Of a DNA stretch of 50,068 nucleotides, positions 18,382-26,851 are shown one piece after another. A program made the translations under genes and the position numbers. Within the stretch, counting starts at the first letter, position 1. Every line of letters begins with the position of its first letter. Origin of the DNA: Gammaproteobacteria bacterium (GTDB lineage Bacteria > Pseudomonadota > Gammaproteobacteria > Nitrococcales > Nitrococcaceae); NCBI GenBank assembly GCA_030433275.1, contig JAUILK010000025.1, positions 1-50,068 of the forward strand. Direction: 5' to 3'. The notes under the pieces are model-generated. The model saw only the letters and a list, made by a program, of their open reading frames with translations. It had not been told where the DNA came from and did no database searches.

Positions 18382-20301
18382 ATGGATTATACGAGCGTTC
18401 ACTCGGCTCGTGAGCTCTATAATATCGGCCATTGGGGCGGCGGCTATTTCGATATCACGGAGGCCGGACGGCTGATTGCGCGCCCCGGCGGTTGCCGGCA
18501 CGGCGCGGAAGTCGATCTCTATGAACTCGCCCATCAGATACGCCGGGCGGGGCTTGCGTTGCCGGTTTTGGTGCGCTTCACCGATATCCTCCATGATCGG
18601 GTGAGGCGCCTGTGCCGGGCTTTTCGCCAGGCGATGAGTACGCACGGCTATGCTGGGTCCTATACGGCCGTCTACCCGATCAAGGTCAATCAGCAGCGCC
18701 GCGTGGTGCAGGAGATTTTGGCCGGTGCAGATGATGGTGTCGGCCTCGAATGCGGGAGCAAACCAGAGCTCATGGGAGCCATCGCGGTCGCGCCCGTCGC
18801 GGGGCGTATCATCTGCAATGGCTATAAGGATCGAGAATACATTCGCCTTGCGTTGCGTTCCCTTCAGCTGGGGTTGGATTGTTGGATCGTCGTCGAGAAA
18901 TGCTCTGAGCTTGAACTGGTCATTGCGGAGTCACGTCGCTTAGGAGTGGAGCCGCGTCTTGGCTTGCGGGTGCGGCTGGCCTCCATCGGCGAGGGGAAAT
19001 GGCAGAATACGGGGGGCGAGAAGTCCAAATTCGGCCTATCTGCCGCGCAGGCCTTGGCGGTAGTCGAGCGCCTGCGTGCGGTGGATGGGCTCGCTTCGCT
19101 GCGGATGCTGCATTTTCACCTCGGATCGCAAATCGCCAACATCGCCGATATCCAGCGCGGGATGCGCGAAGCGGCCCGTTATTATGTGGAGCTCCACCGA
19201 TTGGGAGCGCCGATTGGCTGTGTGGACGTTGGCGGTGGTTTAGGGGTGGATTACGAGGGTACCCGCTCGCGCAGCTTTTGCTCCATGAATTATACGGTGG
19301 AGGAATACGCTCACAATATCGTCCATACTCTGGGCGAGCTTGCCAGTGCGGCCGGTTTGGACCATCCGGATATCGTGACCGAATCGGGTCGTGCCATGAC
19401 CGCTCATCATGCGGTACTGATTACTGATGTGATCGATGTCGATCGGATTCCGGAAACAGCCGATTTGACTGCCCCCGCCGAGGAGGCTCCGGCAATTCTG
19501 CGTGACCTCTATCAGGGCTTCGCGCAGGGCGAGCGACGCTCGCCCTTGGAGGTCTATCACGATGCCTGCCACTGGCTGGATGAGGCCCAGGGCATGTATA
19601 CGCATGGCCTGCTCAACTTGGCGCAGCGGGCAGAGGCGGAGCGCATCTATCAAGCTACTTGCCGGCGTGTGCACAGCCGGTTGGATCCTCAGGTGCGCGC
19701 TCATCGCGATGTGCTCGATGAGCTCAACGAGAAGCTCGCCGACAAGTTGTTCGGCAATTTCTCGCTGTTCCAATCCATGCCCGATATCTGGGCTATCGAT
19801 CAACTCTTCCCGATTTTGCCGCTGCACCGGCTTAATGAGCCGCTGCTCAGGCGTTGTATATTGCAGGATTTGACTTGTGACTCCGACGGAACGGTGCGCC
19901 TGTATGTGGATCGGGCCGGCGTGGAGCGTACGCTGCCGCTGCCGGTTTGTCGACCCGGTGCACCGTTGCTGCTCGGCGTGTTTCTGGTGGGGGCCTACCA
20001 GGAAATTCTGGGTGATATCCATAATCTTTTTGGTGATACGGATTCGGTCAACGTTATCCTGACGCCCGAGGGCTATCGCTTGGCGGATGCCCACAACGGA
20101 GACAGCATCGAAGCCGTGTTGCGCCAAGTGCATTTCGACGGGCATGAACTGTTGCAGAGTTATCGGCGGCGCGTCGTGGCCGCGCCGCTCGATGAGATCG
20201 AGCGCCGCGAGTGTCTGCGAGAACTGGAGGCGGGGCTGCAAGGCTACACGTATCTCAGCGGCCCGTATGGCAGCGGCGAATGTGACGAGGAAGGCAAGTG
20301 A
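18382..20301 (+). CDS. speA: Biosynthetic arginine decarboxylase
   Basis: The 639-residue PLP enzyme of the alanine-racemase/ornithine-decarboxylase fold converts arginine to agmatine. The PLP lysine lies in YPIKVNQQRRVV (about residue 98). A glycine-rich phosphate-binding segment VDVGGGLGVDYEGT, the FHLGSQIANI motif and the long C-terminal part are as in SpeA; E. coli SpeA has 658 residues. An in-frame TTG at 18376 precedes the chosen ATG. The following dehydrogenase gene overlaps the stop as TGATG, implying translational coupling. Confidence 0.97.
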   Translation: MDYTSVHSARELYNIGHWGGGYFDITEAGRLIARPGGCRHGAEVDLYELAHQIRRAGLALPVLVRFTDILHDRVRRLCRAFRQAMSTHGYAGSYTAVYPIKVNQQRRVVQEILAGADDGVGLECGSKPELMGAIAVAPVAGRIICNGYKDREYIRLALRSLQLGLDCWIVVEKCSELELVIAESRRLGVEPRLGLRVRLASIGEGKWQNTGGEKSKFGLSAAQALAVVERLRAVDGLASLRMLHFHLGSQIANIADIQRGMREAARYYVELHRLGAPIGCVDVGGGLGVDYEGTRSRSFCSMNYTVEEYAHNIVHTLGELASAAGLDHPDIVTESGRAMTAHHAVLITDVIDVDRIPETADLTAPAEEAPAILRDLYQGFAQGERRSPLEVYHDACHWLDEAQGMYTHGLLNLAQRAEAERIYQATCRRVHSRLDPQVRAHRDVLDELNEKLADKLFGNFSLFQSMPDIWAIDQLFPILPLHRLNEPLLRRCILQDLTCDSDGTVRLYVDRAGVERTLPLPVCRPGAPLLLGVFLVGAYQEILGDIHNLFGDTDSVNVILTPEGYRLADAHNGDSIEAVLRQVHFDGHELLQSYRRRVVAAPLDEIERRECLRELEAGLQGYTYLSGPYGSGECDEEGK

Positions 20302-21185
20302 TGAAAGTAGGACTCATCGGGCTTGGGGCTATGGGCCGCGGTATGGCGCAGCGGTTGGCGCGAGCGCAGCTGCTGAGCGCCGTTTGGAACCGCACCCGGT
20401 CGACCGCTGCGGTGCTTGCCGAAGACCTGGGTGTCGCCGCATGCAATGATCCGGCTACATTGGCGGATGAGTGCGATCTCATCGTTATCTCGGTTTCGGC
20501 GGATGCCGATGTGCTTGAGGTTTTGGCGGCGATGCAAGGTGGACTCGGCCACGGCAAGATCGTCGTGGACACTTCGACCATCGGCGTGGACACGGTTCTG
20601 CAGGCGGCCCAACGCGCTGCTGACAGCGGTGCTTGGTTCATCGATGCACCTGTTTCGGGTGGGGTGGAAGGTGCGCATTCGGGCACTCTGGTGGTAATGG
20701 CGGGCGGTGATGCCGCCGTGATCGAACGCGCGATGCCCGTGCTCAAGGCAATCGCCAAGCGGGTGGTGCGTGTAGGTGAGTCCGGCCAGGGCCAAGCCGC
20801 GAAGGCCGTTAATCAGGTCATGTGCGCCGGTATCAATCAGGCGGTTTGCGAGGCATTGGCCTTCGGTGAGGCCTTGGACCTCAATATGACCGCCGTCATC
20901 GAACTGCTCCGTGGCGGCGCGGCGGGCAACTGGTTCCTCGAGCACCGTGGCCTGACGATGTTGTGTGGCTCATTCGAAGCCGGTTTCAAGTGCAGCTTGC
21001 ATTACAAGGATCTGTCCATCTGCCAACGCATGCTCGATGGGTTGGGTGTGGCGCTACCAGTGGTGGAAATGACGCTCAGGCACTACCAGCGTCTACTGGA
21101 CCAAGGCTATGGGGAGGAGGACATATCGACACTCTATCGACTCAAGCAAGCGATGTTTATAAGTGGCAATAAACGCAGCCTGTGA
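20301..21185 (+). CDS. NAD(P)-dependent beta-hydroxyacid dehydrogenase (GarR/GlxR-like)
   Basis: The 294-residue protein has the Rossmann motif GLIGLGAMGRGMA at the N-terminus, the substrate-binding signature DAPVSGGVEGAHSGTL (about residues 115-130) and the catalytic lysine in GQAAKAVNQVM (about 170). These define the 3-hydroxyisobutyrate/tartronate-semialdehyde reductase family. The exact substrate (tartronate semialdehyde, succinic semialdehyde, 3-hydroxyisobutyrate) cannot be decided from motifs. Coupling to speA hints at reduction of a semialdehyde from polyamine breakdown, but this is inference. Confidence 0.88.
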   Translation: MKVGLIGLGAMGRGMAQRLARAQLLSAVWNRTRSTAAVLAEDLGVAACNDPATLADECDLIVISVSADADVLEVLAAMQGGLGHGKIVVDTSTIGVDTVLQAAQRAADSGAWFIDAPVSGGVEGAHSGTLVVMAGGDAAVIERAMPVLKAIAKRVVRVGESGQGQAAKAVNQVMCAGINQAVCEALAFGEALDLNMTAVIELLRGGAAGNWFLEHRGLTMLCGSFEAGFKCSLHYKDLSICQRMLDGLGVALPVVEMTLRHYQRLLDQGYGEEDISTLYRLKQAMFISGNKRSL

Positions 21186-21502
21186 GCGAGACGGGGATAC
21201 ATTCTCAATTTACTGGTGTGTTTAGCAGGGGGGAGTGTTTGCTCGTATGTGATCCGACGCCTTAACTATGTCGGCCTCGGAGGGGTACACTATCGGGCGT
21301 AATGGGGGCAGTACCCGTAGCGATAGCTAAACCGCGCTGGCGTTTTCAACGCCAGACAGGTCGTTGCTGCCACGAGCCGCCCACCTTCGCGGATGTTGAC
21401 CAAGTTCGGTGGTCCGAGCAGGGTGATCGCTTGTTTGCCGGCCCTGTCTGCCCTTTGCTCTGCGCGCAAGGCTATCCGGATGTGAAGGAGGGTCTTACTT
21501 AC
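21186..21502 (+). promoter_or_regulatory. Intergenic region upstream of the UPF0104 gene
   Basis: About 317 bp. The reading frame of the downstream protein stays open back to 21302, but that extension has no signal or domain character and is probably not translated. A possible promoter, TTAACT-N18-TACACT, lies near 21264-21293. No RNA gene is seen. Confidence 0.3.
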
Positions 21503-22519
21503 GTGAAGCGCTATTCGTGGGGGTTGCTGGTCCTCGTCAGTCTGGCGGTAAGCCTCTCGCTGCCGCTCATGTATGGCGGTTGGGATAGTTTTGGACAGCT
21601 TGCGACCTTATCACCAGCAGTGGTGATTTTGTTGCTTGGAATGGTCGCGGTCGGTTGGGTGTGCAATGCCGGGCGCATCCGAATTTTGGCGCGTGGGCTC
21701 GGTGTTCGGTTGAGCTCGCGTGAAGCGCTGCGCACCGTGGTCAGTGCCGAGTTCGCTGCTGTGGCGACGCCGGCGGCGACCGGCGGAGCGGCCACCTACA
21801 TCTTTTTGCTGTCCCGGCGGGGGCTGCGTTTGGGTGAGGCTGCCGCCATCGTTGCGTTCGATCAAGTCATGGACTTGATCTTTTTCGCAACGGCGATGCC
21901 GGTCGCATTATTGCTGTTTCTCACCGGTCAGGGTATTACCCAGTCACTGGGTGCACCCGCCATGTTGGTCGGTATGCTCGCGTTCGGGGTTATTCTGCTG
22001 CTGTGGCTGCCACGCCACTACCGTCCGCTGGCCATTTGGCTGGGCCGGGTAATCCGCCGTGTGCCGGGATTGCGCCGGCTGCGCTATCGCTTAGCGCGCT
22101 GGTTGATCCAGTTTCGCAGCAGCGTTGCTTTGTTGCTCCGCCTCGGCGTGAGCCGTTTGTTGTTGATCTATGCGCTTTGCGTCGGGCACTGGATGCTCCG
22201 CTATGGAGTGTTACCGGTGCTGCTGTATTTCATGGACTACTCAGGGCATTGGTCCTATATATTTCTCGCCCAGGGGTTGATGTTCTTGGTCGGTCACTTG
22301 TCGTTTCTACCTGGCGGAGCCGGTGGGGTAGAGCTGGTTTTTGGCGCTCTGCTTCGGCCTTATTTGGACGGCGGCACCACGGCTGCGGCCATTCTGGTTT
22401 GGCGCTTCTGCACTTTTTATTGGTATCTGCTCGCGGGTGCTCCGGTATTCATATTTACTACCGGCCGGCGGGTATTGGGTGTCGCTGACAAACCAGCCGG
22501 CCTTAGCCGCCGCGCTTGA
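21503..22519 (+). CDS. Lysylphosphatidylglycerol synthase TM region/UPF0104 membrane protein
   Basis: The protein of about 338 residues has seven to eight hydrophobic segments and the family blocks SAEFAAVATPAATGGAA (about residue 65), FDQVMDL and FLPGGAGGVEL. These mark the flippase-like UPF0104/YbhN family (LPG_synthase_TM), which in MprF forms the lipid-flipping half; here there is no C-terminal aminoacyltransferase domain. Start: GTG at 21503 preceded by AGGAGGG at a good distance. The 3' end overlaps that of the convergent SPOR gene by 17 bp. The transported lipid is unknown. Confidence 0.82.
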   Translation: MKRYSWGLLVLVSLAVSLSLPLMYGGWDSFGQLATLSPAVVILLLGMVAVGWVCNAGRIRILARGLGVRLSSREALRTVVSAEFAAVATPAATGGAATYIFLLSRRGLRLGEAAAIVAFDQVMDLIFFATAMPVALLLFLTGQGITQSLGAPAMLVGMLAFGVILLLWLPRHYRPLAIWLGRVIRRVPGLRRLRYRLARWLIQFRSSVALLLRLGVSRLLLIYALCVGHWMLRYGVLPVLLYFMDYSGHWSYIFLAQGLMFLVGHLSFLPGGAGGVELVFGALLRPYLDGGTTAAAILVWRFCTFYWYLLAGAPVFIFTTGRRVLGVADKPAGLSRRA

Positions 22520-23174
22520 GCAGAATGGCATGAATGTTATCCGTCTTTAGACGTTCACGGATGGCGTTGAGGTGCTCGCGATCGCTAAACGGCCCAATCC
22601 GGACCCGATGCCAGGTCTCGCCGCTGGCAAGCTCTACGTCCTGGATCGAGGCCTCGACTCCTAACAAGGCCAGTTGCGCCTTAAGCTGATCGGCGTCATC
22701 GGGGTTGCGAAAAGAGCCTACTTGCAACAAATAGCTTGCGCTCGTTGATCCACTATCCGGGGGGGTCGCTGTTGCTGAGGTTTGCGGACGTGGGTGCTCG
22801 GCATTGCTTCGGTGATCGGCTCTCGGCTGCTTGGCTATGGGAGTTGCTAGATGCGGCTCCGATGCGGGTACCTCCACCTCTTGATCAGGCAGCAACTTAT
22901 AGAATTCGAACCGAGGTTGGGTCGGCTCGTTCGGTATGGGCGGGCGCTCGGTAGCCGGCTCGATGGGGTTGTCGGTAGCGCTCTTTCGTGGTTGAAGCAG
23001 ACTGGTAACGGCTGCGGTATTGCTTGGTGCCGAATGATGCAACTGGACCAGCAGAGCAATGAACAGGCCGATGCTAAGCCCCACAAGTCCCCAGACCCAG
23101 CCTGGTAGTGATGGTCGCCGGAGGGTTGAGTGCCGACTTGCCTGCCGTGCGCGTTTGTTAGCTTCTCGAGCCAT
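22503..23174 (-). CDS. FtsN-like SPOR-domain cell division protein
   Basis: 223 residues with a basic cytoplasmic N-terminus (KRARQASRHSTLRR) and one transmembrane helix (about 26-46). A Pro/Ala/Thr-rich periplasmic linker and a C-terminal SPOR domain from about residue 147 (YLLQVGSFRNPDDADQLKAQL) follow. SPOR domains bind denuded peptidoglycan at the septum. The bitopic layout equals FtsN and the location near priA fits the usual priA-(argS)-ftsN neighbourhood, although argS is absent between them. Confidence 0.85.
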   Translation of the reverse strand: MAREANKRARQASRHSTLRRPSLPGWVWGLVGLSIGLFIALLVQLHHSAPSNTAAVTSLLQPRKSATDNPIEPATERPPIPNEPTQPRFEFYKLLPDQEVEVPASEPHLATPIAKQPRADHRSNAEHPRPQTSATATPPDSGSTSASYLLQVGSFRNPDDADQLKAQLALLGVEASIQDVELASGETWHRVRIGPFSDREHLNAIRERLKTDNIHAILLKRGG

Positions 23175-23712
23175 GGTTACCTGCTCTGCGGCGCGCAGGC
23201 GCCCTATATCGTAAGGTCATTACGTAGAATGTCCCCATGTGGCGGATATCAGAAGGAACCGGGTGTTGTGTGATTCCAGGCTCTATATTAAAAATGAGTG
23301 GGTGCTTTAAGTAGATAAGCAAACCGCTTGTCAGCTTCCGTAGGTAATGATCGAGTTGAAGTGGCTCGTGAGCGAAAGCGGTGGCCACTGTCGGTGCCGG
23401 GGAATAGCTTGGCTGAGCCGCCGGGCAAGAGATAAGCCCGGCAAATCATTGCCCATAGTCCACGCCGAACTCTACCAGATTCGTGCAGCTGTCGGTGGGA
23501 ATCGCCTGCAGAGCGGTTTGCTGTAACGCAAGGCTTGCAGGTTTTCCTCGTGGCGCGCCTGCATTTTCCGCGGCCAGCCGGAGAGGGGCATGCGGAGAAC
23601 GGGCGAGCTGATCCCTGTTGAGGATTGGTTGTGTTGGCTGCGCGTACTGTATAGTCGTGCATTATCGCGGCTGTGATGAAGTGTGCAAGGAGGTTGTTTG
23701 GCTGCCTTCATT
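23175..23712. other. 538-bp region without a recognisable gene between ftsN-like gene and priA
   Basis: argS often lies between or beside these genes in relatives; none of the six frames here shows an ArgS motif. Short open frames on the minus strand (up to 124 codons) have no domain, signal or codon-usage support. A perfect 7-bp inverted repeat, GCCGGGC and GCCCGGC, spans 23420-23442 with a 9-nt loop. The segment is not obviously an RNA gene, but a small RNA cannot be excluded. Confidence 0.5.
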
Positions 23713-25917
23713 TCACAGCATCTCCAATGGGTCGACGTCCACCGACCAGCGCACGTGACGCGCTTGTTTAAGCTCGGTCAAGCGTGGTACCCAGGTGCGT
23801 AGCAAAGCTTGTAACACATCGCGATGTGTTGTCTGCAACAGCAGCTGGGCGCGATAGCGCCCGGCACGGCGTTCCATGGGGGCTGGAACCGGGCCTAGCA
23901 TGGTTACCCCTTGCGCCGGTTGGGCAGCTGCCTTCGCTTGATTCAAGAACGCGTGCGGTGTGTCCGCAGTGTGCGCTTCGGCACGGAGTAGTGCCATAGC
24001 GGAGAACGGCGGTAAATGGGCTTGTTCGCGCTCTTTGAGTGCCATCTCGGAAAAGTCTTTATAGCCTTTGTGGATCAGTATTTGCAGCAAGGGGTGTTCG
24101 GGATGATGCGTTTGTATGATGACTTCGCCGGGGCGTGCGGCTCGCCCGGCTCGCCCGGCTACCTGAATGAGGAGCTGGGCGAACCGCTCCGGCGCACGAA
24201 AATCCGATCCGAACAGTCCTTGGTCGGCGTCGATGATTGCCACGAGCGTTACTTCTGGTAGGTGATGGCCTTTGGCGAGCATTTGAGTGCCAAGCAGGAT
24301 TTGCGCTTCACCGCGCTGAGCCGCCGCCATCCGGGCCTCGAAGGCGCCTTTGCCGCGGGTGCTGTCGCGATCGATTCGTAACAGACCGACGTCAGGAAAA
24401 GCCAGACGCAGCGCGGCCTCGACGCGTTGGGTTCCCAAGCCGAGGGGGCGCAAATCGGGGCCGGCGCAGTGTGGGCAATGGGCAGGTACGGGGTGGCCAT
24501 AGTCGCAGTGATGACAGCGGACCCGGTTACCTGAATGGTGGTAAATCAACCGCGCATCACAACGGCGGCACAGCGCGATCCAGCCGCATTCGTGACACAA
24601 CAGCGTTGGCGCAAAGCCGCGGCGATTGAGTAGCAGCAGCGCCTGCTGGCCAGCATCTAAATGCATTTTTAGCCGCTGCGTTAAAGATTGGGATAGTCCC
24701 TCACGCAATGATTTGCCCCGCACATCGAGAACTTGAAATCTGGGTGTAACGGCCCCTCCCGCCCGCTGCGGTAGGCGCAGCTGTCGATAACGTCCGCGGC
24801 GCACATTGTAGAGCGTCTCGAGCGAAGGCGTGGCCGAGCCCAGGACGATCGGAATACTCAAGCGCTGGGCGCGAACCACGGCCAAATCACGCGCTGAATA
24901 GCGAAAACCGTCCTGCTGTTTAAGTGAGGTATCGTGTTCTTCGTCGACGACGATCAGTCCTGGGCGCGCAAGTGGTGCAAACACGGCTGAGCGGGTCCCG
25001 ATGACGACCGGTGTGGTACCGCTGCCGGCGGCATGCCAGGCCTTCAACCGCTCTGCAGCGGAGAGGCCCGAGTGTAACAAGGCAAGAGGTACATCGAGCC
25101 GGTTGGTGAACCGTGCCACGAGTTGCGGAGTGAGCCCGATCTCGGGTACGAGGAGGAGCACTTGTCGACCTGCGGCGAGAACGGCGTCGGTTGCAGCTAA
25201 GTACACCTCTGTCTTGCCGCTGCCAGTCACGCCTTCCAGAAGCAGCGTTTGAAAACCGCTCAAGGCGGCGGTGATGTCCCGAACCGCCTGGCTCTGGGCT
25301 GTATTAAGTGCCGGTGCGGCGCTTTGGGTGTGGCTGTGCCGCAGGGTGTAGACTGGCCGATTCGACGCTTCTACCCAGCCTCTGACGACTAAGCGCTCGA
25401 GGGCGCCGCGCCAATCACCGTCCGCATCCACTAACTCGGTGCAGCCCATGGGTTGCGCCGATTGTTGCAGGATCTCCAGTAGCCTGGCCTGGCGAGGAGC
25501 GCGACGGCGCAACGTGTTCGCCGTGATGGATTGGCCCGTTGGCGTGATTTGCCAGACCCGTTCAAGCGCCGATTCGGTTGGCCGACCATGACGCAGCAAG
25601 CTGGGCAGTGCTGTAGCTAGGCATTCGCCGATAGGATGTTGATAATAGCGGCTGGCCCATAAAAGCAGCTTCAAGAGTTCTTCCGGTAGCACAGGTTGGG
25701 CATCGAGCACTGTCTCGATCGCGCGCAGGCGCCGTTGTTCGATCAGCGTCTCGGTGGTCAGCCCTGTGACCAAGCCAACTACACGGCGTTTGCCGAAGGG
25801 CACTAGAACACGCCCCCCCACGCAGGGGGGGGGCGCAGCGTCGGGCAGTCGGTAGTCGAACAAGTGGTGAAAAGGGGCAGGCACGGCAACCTGGACGATT
25901 GCACCGCAATTGGCCAT
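23713..25917 (-). CDS. priA: Primosomal replication restart helicase PriA
   Basis: The 734-residue DNA helicase restarts stalled forks by loading DnaB. It shows an N-terminal DNA-binding domain, a DEAH-type ATPase with Walker A GVTGSGKTE and VDEEHD, and the two-zinc cysteine block CHECGWIALCRRC...CHHCDYGHP...CPHC. Helicase motifs LGTQMLAKGHHLPEV and QVAGRAGRA follow. The length is typical of the family. Near the N-terminus the DNA has runs of seven C and nine G that form a strong hairpin within the APPPCVGG coding segment. Confidence 0.97.
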   Translation of the reverse strand: MANCGAIVQVAVPAPFHHLFDYRLPDAAPPPCVGGRVLVPFGKRRVVGLVTGLTTETLIEQRRLRAIETVLDAQPVLPEELLKLLLWASRYYQHPIGECLATALPSLLRHGRPTESALERVWQITPTGQSITANTLRRRAPRQARLLEILQQSAQPMGCTELVDADGDWRGALERLVVRGWVEASNRPVYTLRHSHTQSAAPALNTAQSQAVRDITAALSGFQTLLLEGVTGSGKTEVYLAATDAVLAAGRQVLLLVPEIGLTPQLVARFTNRLDVPLALLHSGLSAAERLKAWHAAGSGTTPVVIGTRSAVFAPLARPGLIVVDEEHDTSLKQQDGFRYSARDLAVVRAQRLSIPIVLGSATPSLETLYNVRRGRYRQLRLPQRAGGAVTPRFQVLDVRGKSLREGLSQSLTQRLKMHLDAGQQALLLLNRRGFAPTLLCHECGWIALCRRCDARLIYHHSGNRVRCHHCDYGHPVPAHCPHCAGPDLRPLGLGTQRVEAALRLAFPDVGLLRIDRDSTRGKGAFEARMAAAQRGEAQILLGTQMLAKGHHLPEVTLVAIIDADQGLFGSDFRAPERFAQLLIQVAGRAGRAARPGEVIIQTHHPEHPLLQILIHKGYKDFSEMALKEREQAHLPPFSAMALLRAEAHTADTPHAFLNQAKAAAQPAQGVTMLGPVPAPMERRAGRYRAQLLLQTTHRDVLQALLRTWVPRLTELKQARHVRWSVDVDPLEML

Positions 25918-26221
25918 GTTGTCACCGTCCTAGACGGTGCGGTGGGCAATAGGGTCTTTGTCCTAGCATCGCTAGCCGCTGTCTGCATCGGGATGGTTTC
26001 GCGCCGCTGCACTGCCGCTCCAATAACGCTGTCGGCTTAGGAGCCGGGGCGGGGGCATAGGTAGAGTGTAAGTCAGTTGGCGTGGTTGAGGCGCTAGCCG
26101 GCCAGTGATGATAATAAGCGGGAATTATCAGTCCGAGGGTCGGGTCTCTGGAGGACAACGATTCATCCCTGTGGAGGTGAACCTTGTGTCGATCGGCTAC
26201 TGTGCTGTTGTGCGGCCTTGT

Positions 26222-26791
26222 ATGGGTGGGCTCGGCGTGACCTGGACTAAGTGTAAGTGCTGCATAGCTGGGCTCCGAGGTGTTTGCACGGCGCGCATTA
26301 TAAGGGGCGCGGCGTGGCTTTGGTTGCTCGCTAGCCTGCCGCTCCAGGCTGGAGGAGTGCCTGACCAGCAGGGAGCGCTCGGTGTATGGACCAATGAGAA
26401 GTCGACCGTGGCGGTACGCATTGTGGCCTGTGGCTCTGAGCTCTGCGGTCATATTGTCTGGCTCGCCAAGCCTTATCGCGGCACTGGAGCGCTCAAGCGT
26501 GATTGGCATAATCCAAATCCTGGCAAGCGCGAGCAGCCCCTGTGCGGACTGCGCGTGCTCAGGGGCTTCCGACAAACGGCTGAGCATAGTTGGGACGGCG
26601 GTCTGATTTATGATCCTCGCAAGGGGAAGACCTACCATAGCTATCTGACGCTCTCCGAACCCGATCAATTACGGGTTCGTGCCTACATGTTCTTGCCGCT
26701 GTTTGGCAAGACCCAGACGTGGCGCCGCGCGACGGTTCCTCCAGGCTACGAATGTCCGCGCCAGCCGCGGGCGACTTCCCCCGCGGGTTAG
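26222..26791 (+). CDS. DUF2147 family exported protein
   Basis: The mature region GVWTNEKSTVAVRIVACG...LCGHIVW through YHSYLTLSEPDQLRVRAYMFLPLFGKTQTWRR matches DUF2147, a small periplasmic fold of unknown function. It is preceded by a hydrophobic export segment (GAAWLWLLASLPLQAGG). The frame is open back to 26105, so the start is uncertain; ATG 26222 gives 189 residues but still leaves a long n-region with four cysteines. About 304 bp to priA hold no other gene. The gene is convergent with the sphingolipid arm and is not evidently part of it. Confidence 0.7.
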   Translation: MGGLGVTWTKCKCCIAGLRGVCTARIIRGAAWLWLLASLPLQAGGVPDQQGALGVWTNEKSTVAVRIVACGSELCGHIVWLAKPYRGTGALKRDWHNPNPGKREQPLCGLRVLRGFRQTAEHSWDGGLIYDPRKGKTYHSYLTLSEPDQLRVRAYMFLPLFGKTQTWRRATVPPGYECPRQPRATSPAG

Positions 26792-26819
26792 GTTGGTAGG
26801 CATGCTTATGGGCACGTAG

Positions 26820-26848
26820 CCACCGATTTGTGCTGTCTGAATCGGTGG
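26820..26848 (-). terminator. Hairpin just after the serine palmitoyltransferase gene
   Basis: CCACCGATT at 26820-26828 is perfectly complementary to AATCGGTGG at 26840-26848, with an 11-nt loop. It begins 3 nt after the stop codon of the minus-strand operon and faces the convergent DUF2147 gene. There is no U-tract, so it is a candidate 3'-end hairpin rather than a proven intrinsic terminator. Confidence 0.4.
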
Positions 26849-26851
26849 TGT

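Noticed and set aside
23288-23662. 124-codon minus-strand frame between ftsN-like gene and priA
   Set aside because: No domain, odd composition and no ribosome site; ArgS motifs were looked for and not found.
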